Positions 41,703 to 50,791 of a stretch of DNA of 64,000 nucleotides are shown here, piece by piece (positions within the stretch are counted from its first letter, which is position 1; each line of letters starts with the position of its first letter). The notes under the pieces were generated by a model. That model searched no databases, had not been told where the DNA came from, and was given only the letters and a program-made list of their open reading frames with translations. The translations under genes were made by a program, and so were the position numbers. The stretch is from Desulfuromonadales bacterium. GTDB lineage: Bacteria > Desulfobacterota > Desulfuromonadia > Desulfuromonadales > BM103. Location of the stretch: contig JAQYVY010000012.1 of the NCBI GenBank assembly GCA_030145195.1, forward strand, positions 1-64,000, in the 5' to 3' direction.

Positions 41703-42101
41703 ATGCGGGTTTATGTTTTTGATGATGACCCCTCGCTACTTAACTTGTTGACTTTGTATTTGGCGAACAAAGGTCATCAGGTTCAGGGTTTTTTACATAA
41801 ATATAGTTGTCCTCTCTACCAGTTGGATAGCTGCATCTGCCCCGTGGACGAACCATGTGCCGAGGCGGTTATTGTTAACACTCGGGTCGCGAATAAGGAG
41901 AGCCTTAACGTCCTCATTGATCAAGACCAAAAGGGTTGTAAGCTGCTTCGATTAAACAAGGCCGTAATGAGTGCCAATGTGACCGAGGCCCAAGAGGGTT
42001 TTATTCGGGACCAAGGTTTTTCCGTGCTCAAGAAACCCTTCCGCTTGACGACGGTCACCTCCTGGCTTGATGCTTGTGATGAGCGTTTAAACCATCTTTA
42101 A
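41703..42101 (+). CDS. Degenerate response-regulator receiver domain with Cys cluster
   Basis: The 132-residue single-domain protein begins MRVYVFDDDPSLLNLLTLYL with the acidic pair of receiver domains, and keeps Ser90 (VMSANVTEAQ) and the Lys-Pro of VLKKPFRL. At the position of the phosphorylatable Asp it has Asn59 (AVIVNTRV). An extra stretch, YSCPLYQLDSCICPVDEPC, brings four cysteines (36, 44, 46, 52) between strand 2 and strand 3. It may bind metal or form disulphides and signal without phosphorylation. ATG 41703 follows AGAAAGG; the frame extends to 41685. It follows the ATPase after 232 bp and has its own terminator. Confidence 0.75.
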   Translation: MRVYVFDDDPSLLNLLTLYLANKGHQVQGFLHKYSCPLYQLDSCICPVDEPCAEAVIVNTRVANKESLNVLIDQDQKGCKLLRLNKAVMSANVTEAQEGFIRDQGFSVLKKPFRLTTVTSWLDACDERLNHL

Positions 42102-42185
42102 GGGCTCTCAAGTCGGGCTAAGAATTTTCCAGCACGACGGTCTGTCAAGTCCGACAGCCTCCTCACTTATCCAGAACACGTATAT

Positions 42186-42216
42186 GGCCACCGGGCAAAA
42201 AGCTGGTGGCCTTTTT
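42186..42216 (+). terminator. Rho-independent terminator of the receiver gene
   Basis: GGCCACC (42186-42192) pairs with GGTGGCC (42205-42211) and is followed by TTTTT. It is 85 bp beyond the stop codon. Confidence 0.8.
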
Positions 42217-42249
42217 GATTGTTCAAACCCTAGTCCAAAGATAACGCTG

Positions 42250-42394
42250 CTATAACCCCCAAACAGGTTTGCCTGCCACGAAGACACAAAGGCACCAAGA
42301 AGTCCGCTTTACGATTATGCGCTTTTGCTGTTTGAAGAACGAATACAAGCGTTTACTCCGTGGCTTAGTGGCTGACCTTTGTTTTGGATATAAG
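42250..42394. repeat. MITE-like palindromic element, copy A
   Basis: This 145-bp element begins CTATAACCCCCAAACAGG and ends CCTTTGTTTTGGATATAAG, imperfect terminal inverted repeats. Inside it are CACGAAGACACAAAGGCACC and CGTGGCTTAGTGGCTGACC, which also pair in part. The related copy B is at 56034-56195. There is no ORF in it. The whole 42102-42529 gap otherwise holds only the terminator. Confidence 0.6.
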
Positions 42395-42529
42395 CCCGAA
42401 AGATAACGCTCATTGGGCGCGATTTATGGCTGACCAGCTGTAATTTTTGGAATATCATGTTTGTCGATGAAACCTCCGATAACGGCCAGGTTGATCGGCC
42501 ACCAGCTTTTATTATCAAGGAAAAACAGC

Positions 42530-43252
42530 ATGAAAAAACTGGCCCTTATCAAGGCAGGCACAACTTTTTCGACCACTGCCCAGCAATATGGCGACTTCGA
42601 GGACTGGACCCGCCACGGCCTTGGTCTGGAAGAGGCCGACATCTGTGTGGTGGATGTCGTTCAAGGCGACCCCTTACCGCCAGTTGCGAGCTGTCGCGGC
42701 GTGGTGATTACCGGTGCCCACTGCATGGTGACCGACAACCAGCCCTGGAGTCTGGCGATTGAGCGCTGGCTTCCTGAGCTGTTGCAGGAGGGGGTGCCTT
42801 TCCTTGGTATCTGTTATGGCCACCAGTTACTGGCCCGCGCCATGGGTGGCAAGGTCGGCTTTCACCCGAACGGCAAAGAGCTCGGCACGGTGGATATCTG
42901 CCTGCGACCGGAAAGTGCTGGCGATGCCCTTCTGGGCAAGCTGCCGAAGCACTTCCCCGCTCACGTCACCCATGCGCAAACGGTACTCACGCTACCACCG
43001 GGTGCGGTCTGTTTGGCAGAGAATAACTTTGAAGCGAATCATGCCTTCCGCCTCGGTGCGCAGGCGTGGGGCGTTCAGTTTCACCCGGAATACGATACCC
43101 GCATTATGCACGCCTACCTCACGGAACAAGCTGCGAGCATCGAAGCTTCCGGACAGACGCTTGCCGAGCTTCAAAATCAGGTTCGAAAGACCCCGGAAGC
43201 GGCCGCAATGCTCAAGACCTTTGCTCGGATCTGTAACAATACAATTATATAG
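42530..43252 (+). CDS. Class I glutamine amidotransferase-like protein
   Basis: The 240-residue protein has the class I amidotransferase triad: nucleophile Cys in FLGICYGHQLLARAMGG, and His/Glu in WGVQFHPEYD. VVITGAHCMVTDN is the oxyanion-loop region. It resembles stand-alone GuaA-like amidotransferases (YfeJ-type) whose acceptor is unknown. ATG 42530 follows AAGGAAAAACAGC; the frame is open back to 42461 but without a ribosome-binding site. It is cytoplasmic and monocistronic as far as can be seen. Confidence 0.87.
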   Translation: MKKLALIKAGTTFSTTAQQYGDFEDWTRHGLGLEEADICVVDVVQGDPLPPVASCRGVVITGAHCMVTDNQPWSLAIERWLPELLQEGVPFLGICYGHQLLARAMGGKVGFHPNGKELGTVDICLRPESAGDALLGKLPKHFPAHVTHAQTVLTLPPGAVCLAENNFEANHAFRLGAQAWGVQFHPEYDTRIMHAYLTEQAASIEASGQTLAELQNQVRKTPEAAAMLKTFARICNNTII

Positions 43253-43341
43253 TCCACATCAAACTTGACGAACCGTCGGTATAGTGTTGAACTGTTGGTA
43301 ATAACTTTATTTATGGCTGTTCAATTGAGGAGAGTTCTTTG

Positions 43342-44850
43342 ATGGACATCAAAATTAGCACGAAAAGCCCACTACAGCTCAAAACGCCCTGCCTGGTGAT
43401 CGGCGTCGGCGAAAAGGATTTTTCCGATCCACTGATTAAAGAACTCGACCGACAATTGGGCGGGCTGGTGTTGCAGGCTAAGCGCAGCGGCGAATTCTGT
43501 GGTAAGGCCCTTGAGAGTCTGACCTTTCAGCCGACTGGAGAGCTTGCGGCGGAGCGCGTCCTGCTGGTCGGACTCGGCTTGGCTGCCGACCTCTCCCTCG
43601 AAAAGCTGCGTCAGGCAGCGGGTCATGCTATGCAGCAAGTCATCGACAAAAAGCTGAACGGGGCGGCATTTGCTCTGCCCCTCTGCCCGAGCAAACCAAA
43701 CGACAGCGCAGCACAGACACAAAGCGTGGCCGAGGGCCTCCTGCTGGCCAGTTATCGTTATGAGCGCTTTCTCGGTGCGGAGGCTATCAAAACCAGGCCA
43801 CTGCCGAAAAGCATAAACCTGCTGATTGATAGCAACCACAAAAAATCAGCCTGCGAACAAGCCTTGGCTCGGGCCGAAAAAATCTGTCGAGGCGTCGCGC
43901 TGGCGCGCAATCTGGTTAATGCTCCTGGCAACGTTAAATCCCCGGTTTACCTGGCAGAGCAGGCTCAGGTGGCCGCTACGCAAAGCGGCTTGAAATGCAC
44001 CATCCTCGGGCAGGATGAGTTGGCAGCAGAAGGTTTTGGTGCTCTGCTCGGTGTCGCTCAGGGCAGTATGCGCGAGCCGCAGCTGATTGTCCTTGAACAT
44101 CGTGGTGGCAAACCGGATCAGGCGCCAGTGGCGCTGGTCGGCAAAGGCGTAACCTTCGATTCTGGTGGCATCTCCTTAAAGCCCGGCGAGAAGATGGACG
44201 AAATGAAGATGGATATGGCCGGAGGCGCGGCCGTCATCGGCGCCATGCTGGCCGCAGCGCTGCTTGAACTGCCGATTAATCTGGTCGGGGTGGTTCCCGC
44301 GGTGGAGAACATGCCCTCGGGCAGCGCCATCCGTCCGGGCGACATTCTGACCAGCCTGTCCGGTCAAACGATCGAAGTCCTCAACACCGACGCCGAAGGG
44401 CGACTGATCCTGGCTGACGCCCTGACCTATGTTAAACGTTATGAACCACAGCTGGTCATTGATCTGGCGACTCTGACCGGAGCCTGCATCATCGCTCTGG
44501 GACATCACGCCACAGCGGTCCTCGGGAACGACGACAAGTTAATCAGTGGCCTGCTAGCCGCAGGGGAGGACTGCGGAGAAAGACTTTGGCAGCTACCGCT
44601 CTGGGATGATTACGACCAGCTTATCAAGAGCGATGTCGCCGACGTGAAGAATACCGGCGGTCGTGCGGCCGGGACCATTACCGCCGCGGCTTTCCTGAAA
44701 AAATTCACCAAGGATTTTCGCTGGGTGCATCTCGATATTGCAGGCACGGCCTGGCGGGATCAAAACCAGCCCTATATTCCGAAAGGTGGCACCGGTGTCG
44801 GCGTCCGGCTCTTGGTGACTTTTCTGCAGAACATGGTCGCCAACAAATAA
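43342..44850 (+). CDS. pepA: Leucyl aminopeptidase (cytosol aminopeptidase, M17)
   Basis: The 502-residue protein has the M17 metal-site segments GKGVTFDSGGISLKPGEKMD, MKMDMAGGAAVIGAM and VLNTDAEGRLILADALTY, with the catalytic Lys and Arg in place, and the N-terminal Rossmann-like domain (residues 1-165). It removes N-terminal residues from peptides using two divalent metal ions and forms hexamers; some relatives also bind DNA. ATG 43342 follows GAGGAGAG; a TTG three bases earlier is less likely. Confidence 0.95.
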   Translation: MDIKISTKSPLQLKTPCLVIGVGEKDFSDPLIKELDRQLGGLVLQAKRSGEFCGKALESLTFQPTGELAAERVLLVGLGLAADLSLEKLRQAAGHAMQQVIDKKLNGAAFALPLCPSKPNDSAAQTQSVAEGLLLASYRYERFLGAEAIKTRPLPKSINLLIDSNHKKSACEQALARAEKICRGVALARNLVNAPGNVKSPVYLAEQAQVAATQSGLKCTILGQDELAAEGFGALLGVAQGSMREPQLIVLEHRGGKPDQAPVALVGKGVTFDSGGISLKPGEKMDEMKMDMAGGAAVIGAMLAAALLELPINLVGVVPAVENMPSGSAIRPGDILTSLSGQTIEVLNTDAEGRLILADALTYVKRYEPQLVIDLATLTGACIIALGHHATAVLGNDDKLISGLLAAGEDCGERLWQLPLWDDYDQLIKSDVADVKNTGGRAAGTITAAAFLKKFTKDFRWVHLDIAGTAWRDQNQPYIPKGGTGVGVRLLVTFLQNMVANK

Positions 44851-44869
44851 GGACGCAAGTCCCTTGGCG

Positions 44870-44893
44870 AGACCGGTTACAGCACCGGTCTTT
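44870..44893 (+). terminator. Probable terminator after pepA
   Basis: AGACCGGT (44870-44877) pairs perfectly with ACCGGTCT (44884-44891). The T tract after it is short. Confidence 0.5.
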
Positions 44894-44988
44894 CACCTTG
44901 ACAGATAACAGGGCCGTTGTTAGTCTGTTTCGTTCGAAAGTGCGTGTGCACGGGGTTTGAGCCACGCCATACAGACTGGATCTATGCT

Positions 44989-46572
44989 ATGAAAGTACTG
45001 GTTTCAGACAAATTTTCTACGGAAGGGTTGCAGGTTCTCGAACAGGCCTTTGGTATCAATCTCGACTACCAGCCGGGATTGTCGACCGAACAGCTACTGG
45101 AGGCCGTTGTTGATGCTGATGCCCTGATCGTTCGCAGTGGTACCCAGGTGACGGCAGCGGTCTTCCATGCCGCCAAGAAGCTCAGGGTTGTCGGTCGGGC
45201 CGGAGTCGGCACCGAAAACCTGGATATTGAAGCCGCCAACCTCAAGGGCGTGGTGGTGATGCACACACCGTTCGGCAGTACCACAACGACTGCTGAGCAT
45301 ACCATCGCGATGGTTCTGGCGCTGGCGCGTCAAATCCCGATTGCCTGTCAATCGACCAAGAACGGCGAATGGAACACCGAACAATTCCTCGGGGTTGAGG
45401 TCACCGGCAAAACAATCGGCATCGCTGGTGCTGGCAAGATCGGTCGACTGGTGGTGGAACGCGCCCTCGCCCTGAAGATGAAGCCGATTGTCTACGACCC
45501 CTATCTGGCGGATGATACTATCCGCAGGTTGGGCGTTGAGAACGTTGAATTCGACGAGCTGCTGGCCCGCGCCGACTTCCTGACTCTGCACACTCCGCTT
45601 AAAGCAGAAACGGCCAACCTGCTTAACCGCGAATCTTTGGCCAACATCAAGCCGGGCTGTTACATCATAAATTGCGCCACCGGCGGACTGATCGACGAGG
45701 CCGCTCTGGCCGAAGCGATCAAAGACGGTCGCGTCGCCGGGGCCGCACTCGACGTCTTTGCCAAGGAACCACCGGAGCGGAACAATCCGCTACTCGGTCT
45801 TGATCAAGTGATCTGTACCCCACACCTGCGCACCGCGACCCGCGATGCCCAGGTTAACGTCACGGTTCAGGTAGCAACCCAGGTCGTGGATTTCTTGCAG
45901 AACGGCATTATCGCCAATGCGGTTAATGTCCCTTCGATCAGTGCCGAGCTGCTGGCGATCCTGCGGCCGCATATTGATCTTGCCGAACGCCTCGGGTCCT
46001 TTCAGGCCCAGCTTTACGGTAAAGGGCTCGAAGAGGCCCGCCTGGAATATGCCGGCACTGTCAACAATCATCCGGTTGAACCTCTGACCATGGCTGCACT
46101 GAAAGGCTTGCTGACACCGATGATTGGCGAAGAAGCCAACTACATCAATGCTCCTCACTTGGCTCGAGAACGCCGCATTCGCATCACGGAGACTCGCAGC
46201 GAGAGCAGCCGGGGCTTTGCCAGCATGATCCGTCTGACGGTGGTTGGTAAAACTGGCGAGCACTCTGTTTGCGGCGCCATGTTCGGCGAGGAGGATTATC
46301 GCATTGTGCGTGTCGATGGCTGCAACGTCGAGGCGCTGCCACACGGCCACATTCTGGTTCTGTTCAACGAGGATCGCCCTGGAATTATCGGCTTTATTGG
46401 TCAGGTTCTGGGTGAAGCCGAAATCAACATTGCTGGCATGAACTTGTCACGGCAGTCGGTTGATGGCCGCGCAATTTCTCTGATCAATATTGACAGCCCG
46501 GTCGATGAAGAGACCCTGGGGAAATTGCGTGACCACCCCCATATTGTAGCGGCATACCAGCTTTTACTGTGA
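44989..46572 (+). CDS. serA: D-3-phosphoglycerate dehydrogenase (long form with ACT domain)
   Basis: The 527-residue protein has the 2-hydroxyacid dehydrogenase core: VLVSDKFSTEGLQVLE, VGRAGVGTENLDIEAAN, NAD loop GIAGAGKIGRLV, NCATGGLIDEAALAEA, then an intervening domain and a C-terminal ACT domain (HILVLFNEDRPGIIGFIGQV). It oxidises 3-phosphoglycerate, the first step of serine synthesis; the ACT domain often binds serine. The catalytic His region reads CTPHLRTATRDAQ, where most relatives have HLGAST-EAQ, a small departure. ATG 44989 is the family start; the longer frame is not. hisZ follows after 38 bp. Confidence 0.94.
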   Translation: MKVLVSDKFSTEGLQVLEQAFGINLDYQPGLSTEQLLEAVVDADALIVRSGTQVTAAVFHAAKKLRVVGRAGVGTENLDIEAANLKGVVVMHTPFGSTTTTAEHTIAMVLALARQIPIACQSTKNGEWNTEQFLGVEVTGKTIGIAGAGKIGRLVVERALALKMKPIVYDPYLADDTIRRLGVENVEFDELLARADFLTLHTPLKAETANLLNRESLANIKPGCYIINCATGGLIDEAALAEAIKDGRVAGAALDVFAKEPPERNNPLLGLDQVICTPHLRTATRDAQVNVTVQVATQVVDFLQNGIIANAVNVPSISAELLAILRPHIDLAERLGSFQAQLYGKGLEEARLEYAGTVNNHPVEPLTMAALKGLLTPMIGEEANYINAPHLARERRIRITETRSESSRGFASMIRLTVVGKTGEHSVCGAMFGEEDYRIVRVDGCNVEALPHGHILVLFNEDRPGIIGFIGQVLGEAEINIAGMNLSRQSVDGRAISLINIDSPVDEETLGKLRDHPHIVAAYQLLL

Positions 46573-46610
46573 GACTCATTCACGCTTTAGCGTAAATCAA
46601 GGATAGTAAC

Positions 46611-47888
46611 GTGTCAGACATTATTGAAACCAGGCTACCAACCGGGGTTAAAGATTTCCTGCCGGTGAAAGCTGCCAAGCTGGATTATTTACAGACCACC
46701 CTGCGCAGCATTTTCCGCCAGTGGGGTTTCCGTCCGGTCGCTCCCGCTGTGCTCGAAGATCTGGCGGTTCTTGAACTCGGCCTGGGGACAGACCTGAGGG
46801 AGAAAACCTTTCGTTTCGATGACCGGCAGACCGGCCGCCTGGTCGCATTCCCCCCCGACATCACCCCTCAGGTGGCACGCATCGCAGCCACCCGCATGCG
46901 CGAAATGCCGCTGCCGTTTCGGCTCTGCTACGATGGTCGGGTGTTGCGTCATACCGAACAACGCCTCGGCAAGGATCGCGAGATCTTTCAGTCCGGTGTC
47001 GAACTGATAGGTCTGGATAATCCCGAAGCCGATGCCGAAATGATTGCCATGGCGGTCGAGTGTCTGAAAGCCGTCGGTGCGACCGAATTTACCATCGATA
47101 TCGGTCAGGTCGAGTTTTTACGTGGCATTCTCAACGATCTGCCCCTTGATACGGCGCAAGCTCTGGCCGTGCGCACGGCTATCGCCGCCAAGGATGTTTC
47201 CGGCTTGCAGCAGTTGTTGATGAAGACCTCTTTGACCGATCAACAACGCGAGGAAGTGCTTGCGCTGCCAAGGCTCTACGGTGGCCGCGAAGTGCTCGCC
47301 CGTGCCAGAAAGGTGATCACCAACACGACCTCACAGCAGGCGCTGGATAATCTTGAAAGAACCCTGGAACTGCTGGCGGTCTATGACATTGATGAGTACA
47401 TCACTCTCGACCTCGGTGAAATGCGTGGCTTCGATTACCATACTGGTTTGATCTTTCAGGGGTTTTTGACTGGGTTCGGGCGCGCTGTCTGCGCCGGTGG
47501 GCGCTACGATGGGCTGACCGCCCGCTACGGCTTCCCGGCCCCGGCCACCGGCTTTTCTTTCAACCTGTTCAACCTGCTCTTCGCTCTGGATCGCGAACTC
47601 GATGCCCAGGTTAAAGAAGGTACGGATATCCTGCTTTTTGCCTCGGATCACGACAAAACACCGGCTCAAATACTGGCCACAAAACTACGCTCACAGGGAT
47701 ATTCCGTCGCCCGCGACATCATTGACCGTGATCGCCCGGCAAGCCTCGATTACGCCCGGCGTATGCATTTCCGTTATCTGCTGGTCCAACATGGCAAGGA
47801 AGAGGGCTTGACCCTGATCCGCGTTGCCGATGGCCAGGAAACCTCACTCACAGACGAAATGATCAAAGCTGGACATTTCGAGATTTAA
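46611..47888 (+). CDS. hisZ: ATP phosphoribosyltransferase regulatory subunit
   Basis: The 425-residue protein is a class II aminoacyl-tRNA-synthetase-like HisZ: LPTGVKDFLPVKAAKLDYLQ, AFPPDITPQVARIAATR, RLCYDGRVLRH, QSGVELIG and a late ALFAGGRYDGL-type block (AVCAGGRYDGLTARYG). It lacks the full catalytic set of histidyl-tRNA synthetase and partners the short HisG to control the first step of histidine synthesis. The start is GTG 46611. It sits between serA and purA on one strand, an arrangement familiar from Geobacter-type genomes. hisG is not in the window. Confidence 0.92.
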   Translation: MSDIIETRLPTGVKDFLPVKAAKLDYLQTTLRSIFRQWGFRPVAPAVLEDLAVLELGLGTDLREKTFRFDDRQTGRLVAFPPDITPQVARIAATRMREMPLPFRLCYDGRVLRHTEQRLGKDREIFQSGVELIGLDNPEADAEMIAMAVECLKAVGATEFTIDIGQVEFLRGILNDLPLDTAQALAVRTAIAAKDVSGLQQLLMKTSLTDQQREEVLALPRLYGGREVLARARKVITNTTSQQALDNLERTLELLAVYDIDEYITLDLGEMRGFDYHTGLIFQGFLTGFGRAVCAGGRYDGLTARYGFPAPATGFSFNLFNLLFALDRELDAQVKEGTDILLFASDHDKTPAQILATKLRSQGYSVARDIIDRDRPASLDYARRMHFRYLLVQHGKEEGLTLIRVADGQETSLTDEMIKAGHFEI

Positions 47889-47908
47889 TCCGACTTGGAG
47901 AAAAAAAC

Positions 47909-49198
47909 ATGGCAAACGTCGTCATTATCGGCGCCCAATGGGGCGACGAAGGCAAAGGTAAAGTTGTCGATATCTACACTGAGCATGCTCAGCAGGTGGT
48001 TCGCTTTCAGGGCGGCAACAACGCCGGGCACACCCTGGTGGTCGGTGACGAAACCATCGTTCTGCACCTGATCCCTTCCGGCATCCTGCATCCGGGCAAG
48101 CGTTGCGTTATTGGCAACGGGGTGGTTCTCGACCCGAAAATCTTTCTTGGCGAAATCGAAGGACTGAAGAAGCGGGGCTATCTCAAGGATGACCGCCAGC
48201 TGGTGCTTGATGGCAACCTGCACATCATTATGCCCTGGCACAAGGCCGTCGACTTGGCCCGTGAAAAAGACGTCAGCCGCAAGATCGGCACCACCGGCCG
48301 CGGTATCGGTCCGTGTTATGAGGACAAAATCGGCCGTCGTGGCATCCGCCTGAGTGACTTGATCAAGCCACAAGTCTTTCGTCGCAAGGTCAAAGAGATG
48401 CTGCCGGAAAAGAACTTTTTATTGGAGAAGTTCTTTGGTGAGCCACTGCTCAATGAAGATCAGATCGTTGAGGAGTACTCCGCCTACGCCATGCAGATCG
48501 AGAAATATCTCGGTTGCTGTTCCAGCTCTCTGAACAAGGCCATTAACGCGGGCGAAAACCTGCTTTTTGAGGGTGCTCAGGGCACACTGCTCGACATTGA
48601 TCACGGCACTTATCCCTACGTGACCTCCTCTTCGACCTGCTCTGGCGGAGTCTGCACCGGTACCGGGGTCGCACCGAAGCATATTAACAGCGTGGTCGGC
48701 ATCACCAAGGCCTACTGCACTCGCGTCGGCGAAGGGCCCTTTCCATCTGAGCTCAATGACGAGATGGGCGAGCGTATCCGTAAAGCGGGTAATGAGTTTG
48801 GTTCCACCACGGGTAGACCACGGCGCTGCGGCTGGTTTGACGCGGTCGCCATTCGTGAAGCCGTCCGCCTCAACGGTCTGACCGGCTTGGCTGTCACCAA
48901 GCTCGACGTACTTAATGAGTTAGACAACATCAAAATCTGCACCGCGTATTCGTATCAGGGGCAACTTCTCGAAGAGTTCCCCCGCGATGCCGATATCTTG
49001 CGCGAGTGCACTCCGATTTATGAGGAATTTGACGGCTGGCAAAGCGACATCTGCGATGCTCGCAGCATGGCGGATCTGCCGGATGCCGCCAAGGCCTACC
49101 TCGCCAAGATGGAAGAGCTGGCTGGCTGTCCGGCTGTTTTGGTTTCGGTTGGGCCACGTCGTGACCAGACCATCCAGATCAGCAACCCCTTTGTCTAA
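47909..49198 (+). CDS. purA: Adenylosuccinate synthetase
   Basis: The 429-residue protein has IGAQWGDEGKGKVVD (GTP loop), GGNNAGHTLVVG, TTGRGIGPCYEDKIGR, FEGAQGTLLDIDHGTYP and STTGRPRRCGWFD, all standard PurA. It joins aspartate to IMP using GTP, the first committed step to AMP. ATG 47909 follows TTGGAGA, 20 bp after hisZ. A strong terminator follows at 49256. Confidence 0.97.
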   Translation: MANVVIIGAQWGDEGKGKVVDIYTEHAQQVVRFQGGNNAGHTLVVGDETIVLHLIPSGILHPGKRCVIGNGVVLDPKIFLGEIEGLKKRGYLKDDRQLVLDGNLHIIMPWHKAVDLAREKDVSRKIGTTGRGIGPCYEDKIGRRGIRLSDLIKPQVFRRKVKEMLPEKNFLLEKFFGEPLLNEDQIVEEYSAYAMQIEKYLGCCSSSLNKAINAGENLLFEGAQGTLLDIDHGTYPYVTSSSTCSGGVCTGTGVAPKHINSVVGITKAYCTRVGEGPFPSELNDEMGERIRKAGNEFGSTTGRPRRCGWFDAVAIREAVRLNGLTGLAVTKLDVLNELDNIKICTAYSYQGQLLEEFPRDADILRECTPIYEEFDGWQSDICDARSMADLPDAAKAYLAKMEELAGCPAVLVSVGPRRDQTIQISNPFV

Positions 49199-49255
49199 AC
49201 ACCTCAGTCCGTAAGTATAGAACGGGACGATCGTCCCCGCGACTTAGAGTGAAAC

Positions 49256-49289
49256 AAAAACGGACCGACAATTGTCGGTCCGTTTTTTT
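49256..49289. terminator. Bidirectional Rho-independent terminator
   Basis: AAAAACGGACCGAC (49256-49269) and GTCGGTCCGTTTTT are perfect complements around AATT, with A and T tracts on either side. It lies between convergent purA and the nodT-type gene and can serve both. A second palindrome, GGGACGATCGTCCC, is at 49224-49237. Confidence 0.9.
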
Positions 49290-49384
49290 CTGACTCATCG
49301 TGCGTCACCATCAGAGCGCCATCATCTTTACCAGACGCTCTGCTCGGCAGCCCCAGCCTCAGTGGCTCTGCCCCCCTCTGACTA

Positions 49385-50791
49385 TCACGATGCACCTCCG
49401 CCCAGTACGGCGTAAAGCCTCACCCGGTTGGCCAGCATGGCCAAGCGCAGGGCGACAAGCCCCTGCTGGGCCGCAAATTGGGAACGGTGCGCATCAAGGA
49501 CGCTGAGATAGCTGTCAATGCCATGGCTATAGCGGACCTCAGAGAGGCGATAGGTTTCGGTCGTGGCATTGACCAGTGCCTGTTGTGCCGCAACCTGCTG
49601 GTCAATTGTGCCCTCGATGGCTAAAGCATCAGCAACTTCCCTGAAAGCCGTCTGGATGGTCTTTTCATACTGGGTCAGGACGATTTCACGATCGGCCTTG
49701 CTGACGCGGTAAGCCGCCCAGGTTCGGGCATCGAATATGGGCATGCTGATCTGCGGGGCAAAATTCCAGGTTTGAGTTCCGGAACTAAACAGCCCCGAGA
49801 GTTCATTACTAGCGGTCCCAAACGTGGTGGTTAAAGAGATCCGCGGGAAAAAGGCGGCCCGCGCTGCGCCGATAAAGGCATAGGCCCCCTTGAGCTGATG
49901 TTCTGCCGCCAGGATGTCGGGCCGCTGCAACAGCACCTCTGAGTTCAAGCCCGTTGAAAGTTCCGCAGGCGGCGTGATACTGCTCAACGTTGCCGGGAGG
50001 AGAGCCTCAGAGACCGCGCCACCGGCCAGTAAATTGAGGGCATTTTGGTCTTGCGCCACCAACTGGGTAAAACGGGCCACAGCACCTCGGGCTGAGGCCA
50101 ACGGAATTTTCGCCCGCTGCAAGTCAAGTTCGGTCGTAAAACCGATGTCATAACTTTTTTGCATCATTGTATAAGAAGCCTGCTGGGCTTGCAGCGTCGA
50201 CTGAGCCAGTTTGAGATTTTCCCGATCGGCCGCCAGCGTCAGATAGCTTCTGGCCACTTCGGCCACCAGAGTAATCTGGGCGCCGCGCCGTGCCTCTTCG
50301 GTCGCAAGGTAAGCTTCCAACGCCTGATCTTTCAAGCTGCGAATCCGGCCGAAGAAATCGAGTTCCCATGCCGCAACCCCCAGATTGACACCATATTGTT
50401 CTATGGTGCGTGGGTCGGTAGAGCCAATCAGGTCGCTGGAGCGATGCAGTTTGCTCCCTGAGGCTGAAGCATTTACCGTTGGGAAAAGCTCCGCCCGCTG
50501 AATACCGTACATGGCTCGCGCCCGTTCCACATTCAAAACCGCAAGCCGCAAATCACGGTTATTCTCCAGCGCCAGCGCAAAAACTTTTTGCAACTTGGCA
50601 TCGGTGAAAAACTCCTGCCAACTAAGCTCCGCCGCGAGCAGGTTTTCGCCGGAAGGGTTGCCCTGATAAGCTTCGCCCTGTGGCCATTCGGCCTGAATTG
50701 GCGCTGGCGGTTGGGTATACTGGGGCGCCATTGAACAACCACCCAAAATAAGGCCGAGACTCAACCCTATTAACCATAATTGCCTAGTCAT
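49385..50791 (-). CDS. Outer-membrane efflux channel lipoprotein, NodT/OprM type
   Basis: The 468-residue protein has a lipoprotein signal (LGLILGGCSMAPQY, Cys19) and two repeats of the TolC/OEP fold: WQEFFTDAKLQKVFALALENNRDLRLAV, written in parts as WQEFFTDAKL and ENNRDLRLAVLNVERARA, then ETYRLSEVRYSHGIDSYL near the end. It forms the outer-membrane channel of the tripartite pump encoded upstream. ATG 50791 overlaps the RND gene by 8 bases and has AGGAGGGC before it. It is the last gene of the operon. Confidence 0.92.
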   Translation of the reverse strand: MTRQLWLIGLSLGLILGGCSMAPQYTQPPAPIQAEWPQGEAYQGNPSGENLLAAELSWQEFFTDAKLQKVFALALENNRDLRLAVLNVERARAMYGIQRAELFPTVNASASGSKLHRSSDLIGSTDPRTIEQYGVNLGVAAWELDFFGRIRSLKDQALEAYLATEEARRGAQITLVAEVARSYLTLAADRENLKLAQSTLQAQQASYTMMQKSYDIGFTTELDLQRAKIPLASARGAVARFTQLVAQDQNALNLLAGGAVSEALLPATLSSITPPAELSTGLNSEVLLQRPDILAAEHQLKGAYAFIGAARAAFFPRISLTTTFGTASNELSGLFSSGTQTWNFAPQISMPIFDARTWAAYRVSKADREIVLTQYEKTIQTAFREVADALAIEGTIDQQVAAQQALVNATTETYRLSEVRYSHGIDSYLSVLDAHRSQFAAQQGLVALRLAMLANRVRLYAVLGGGAS

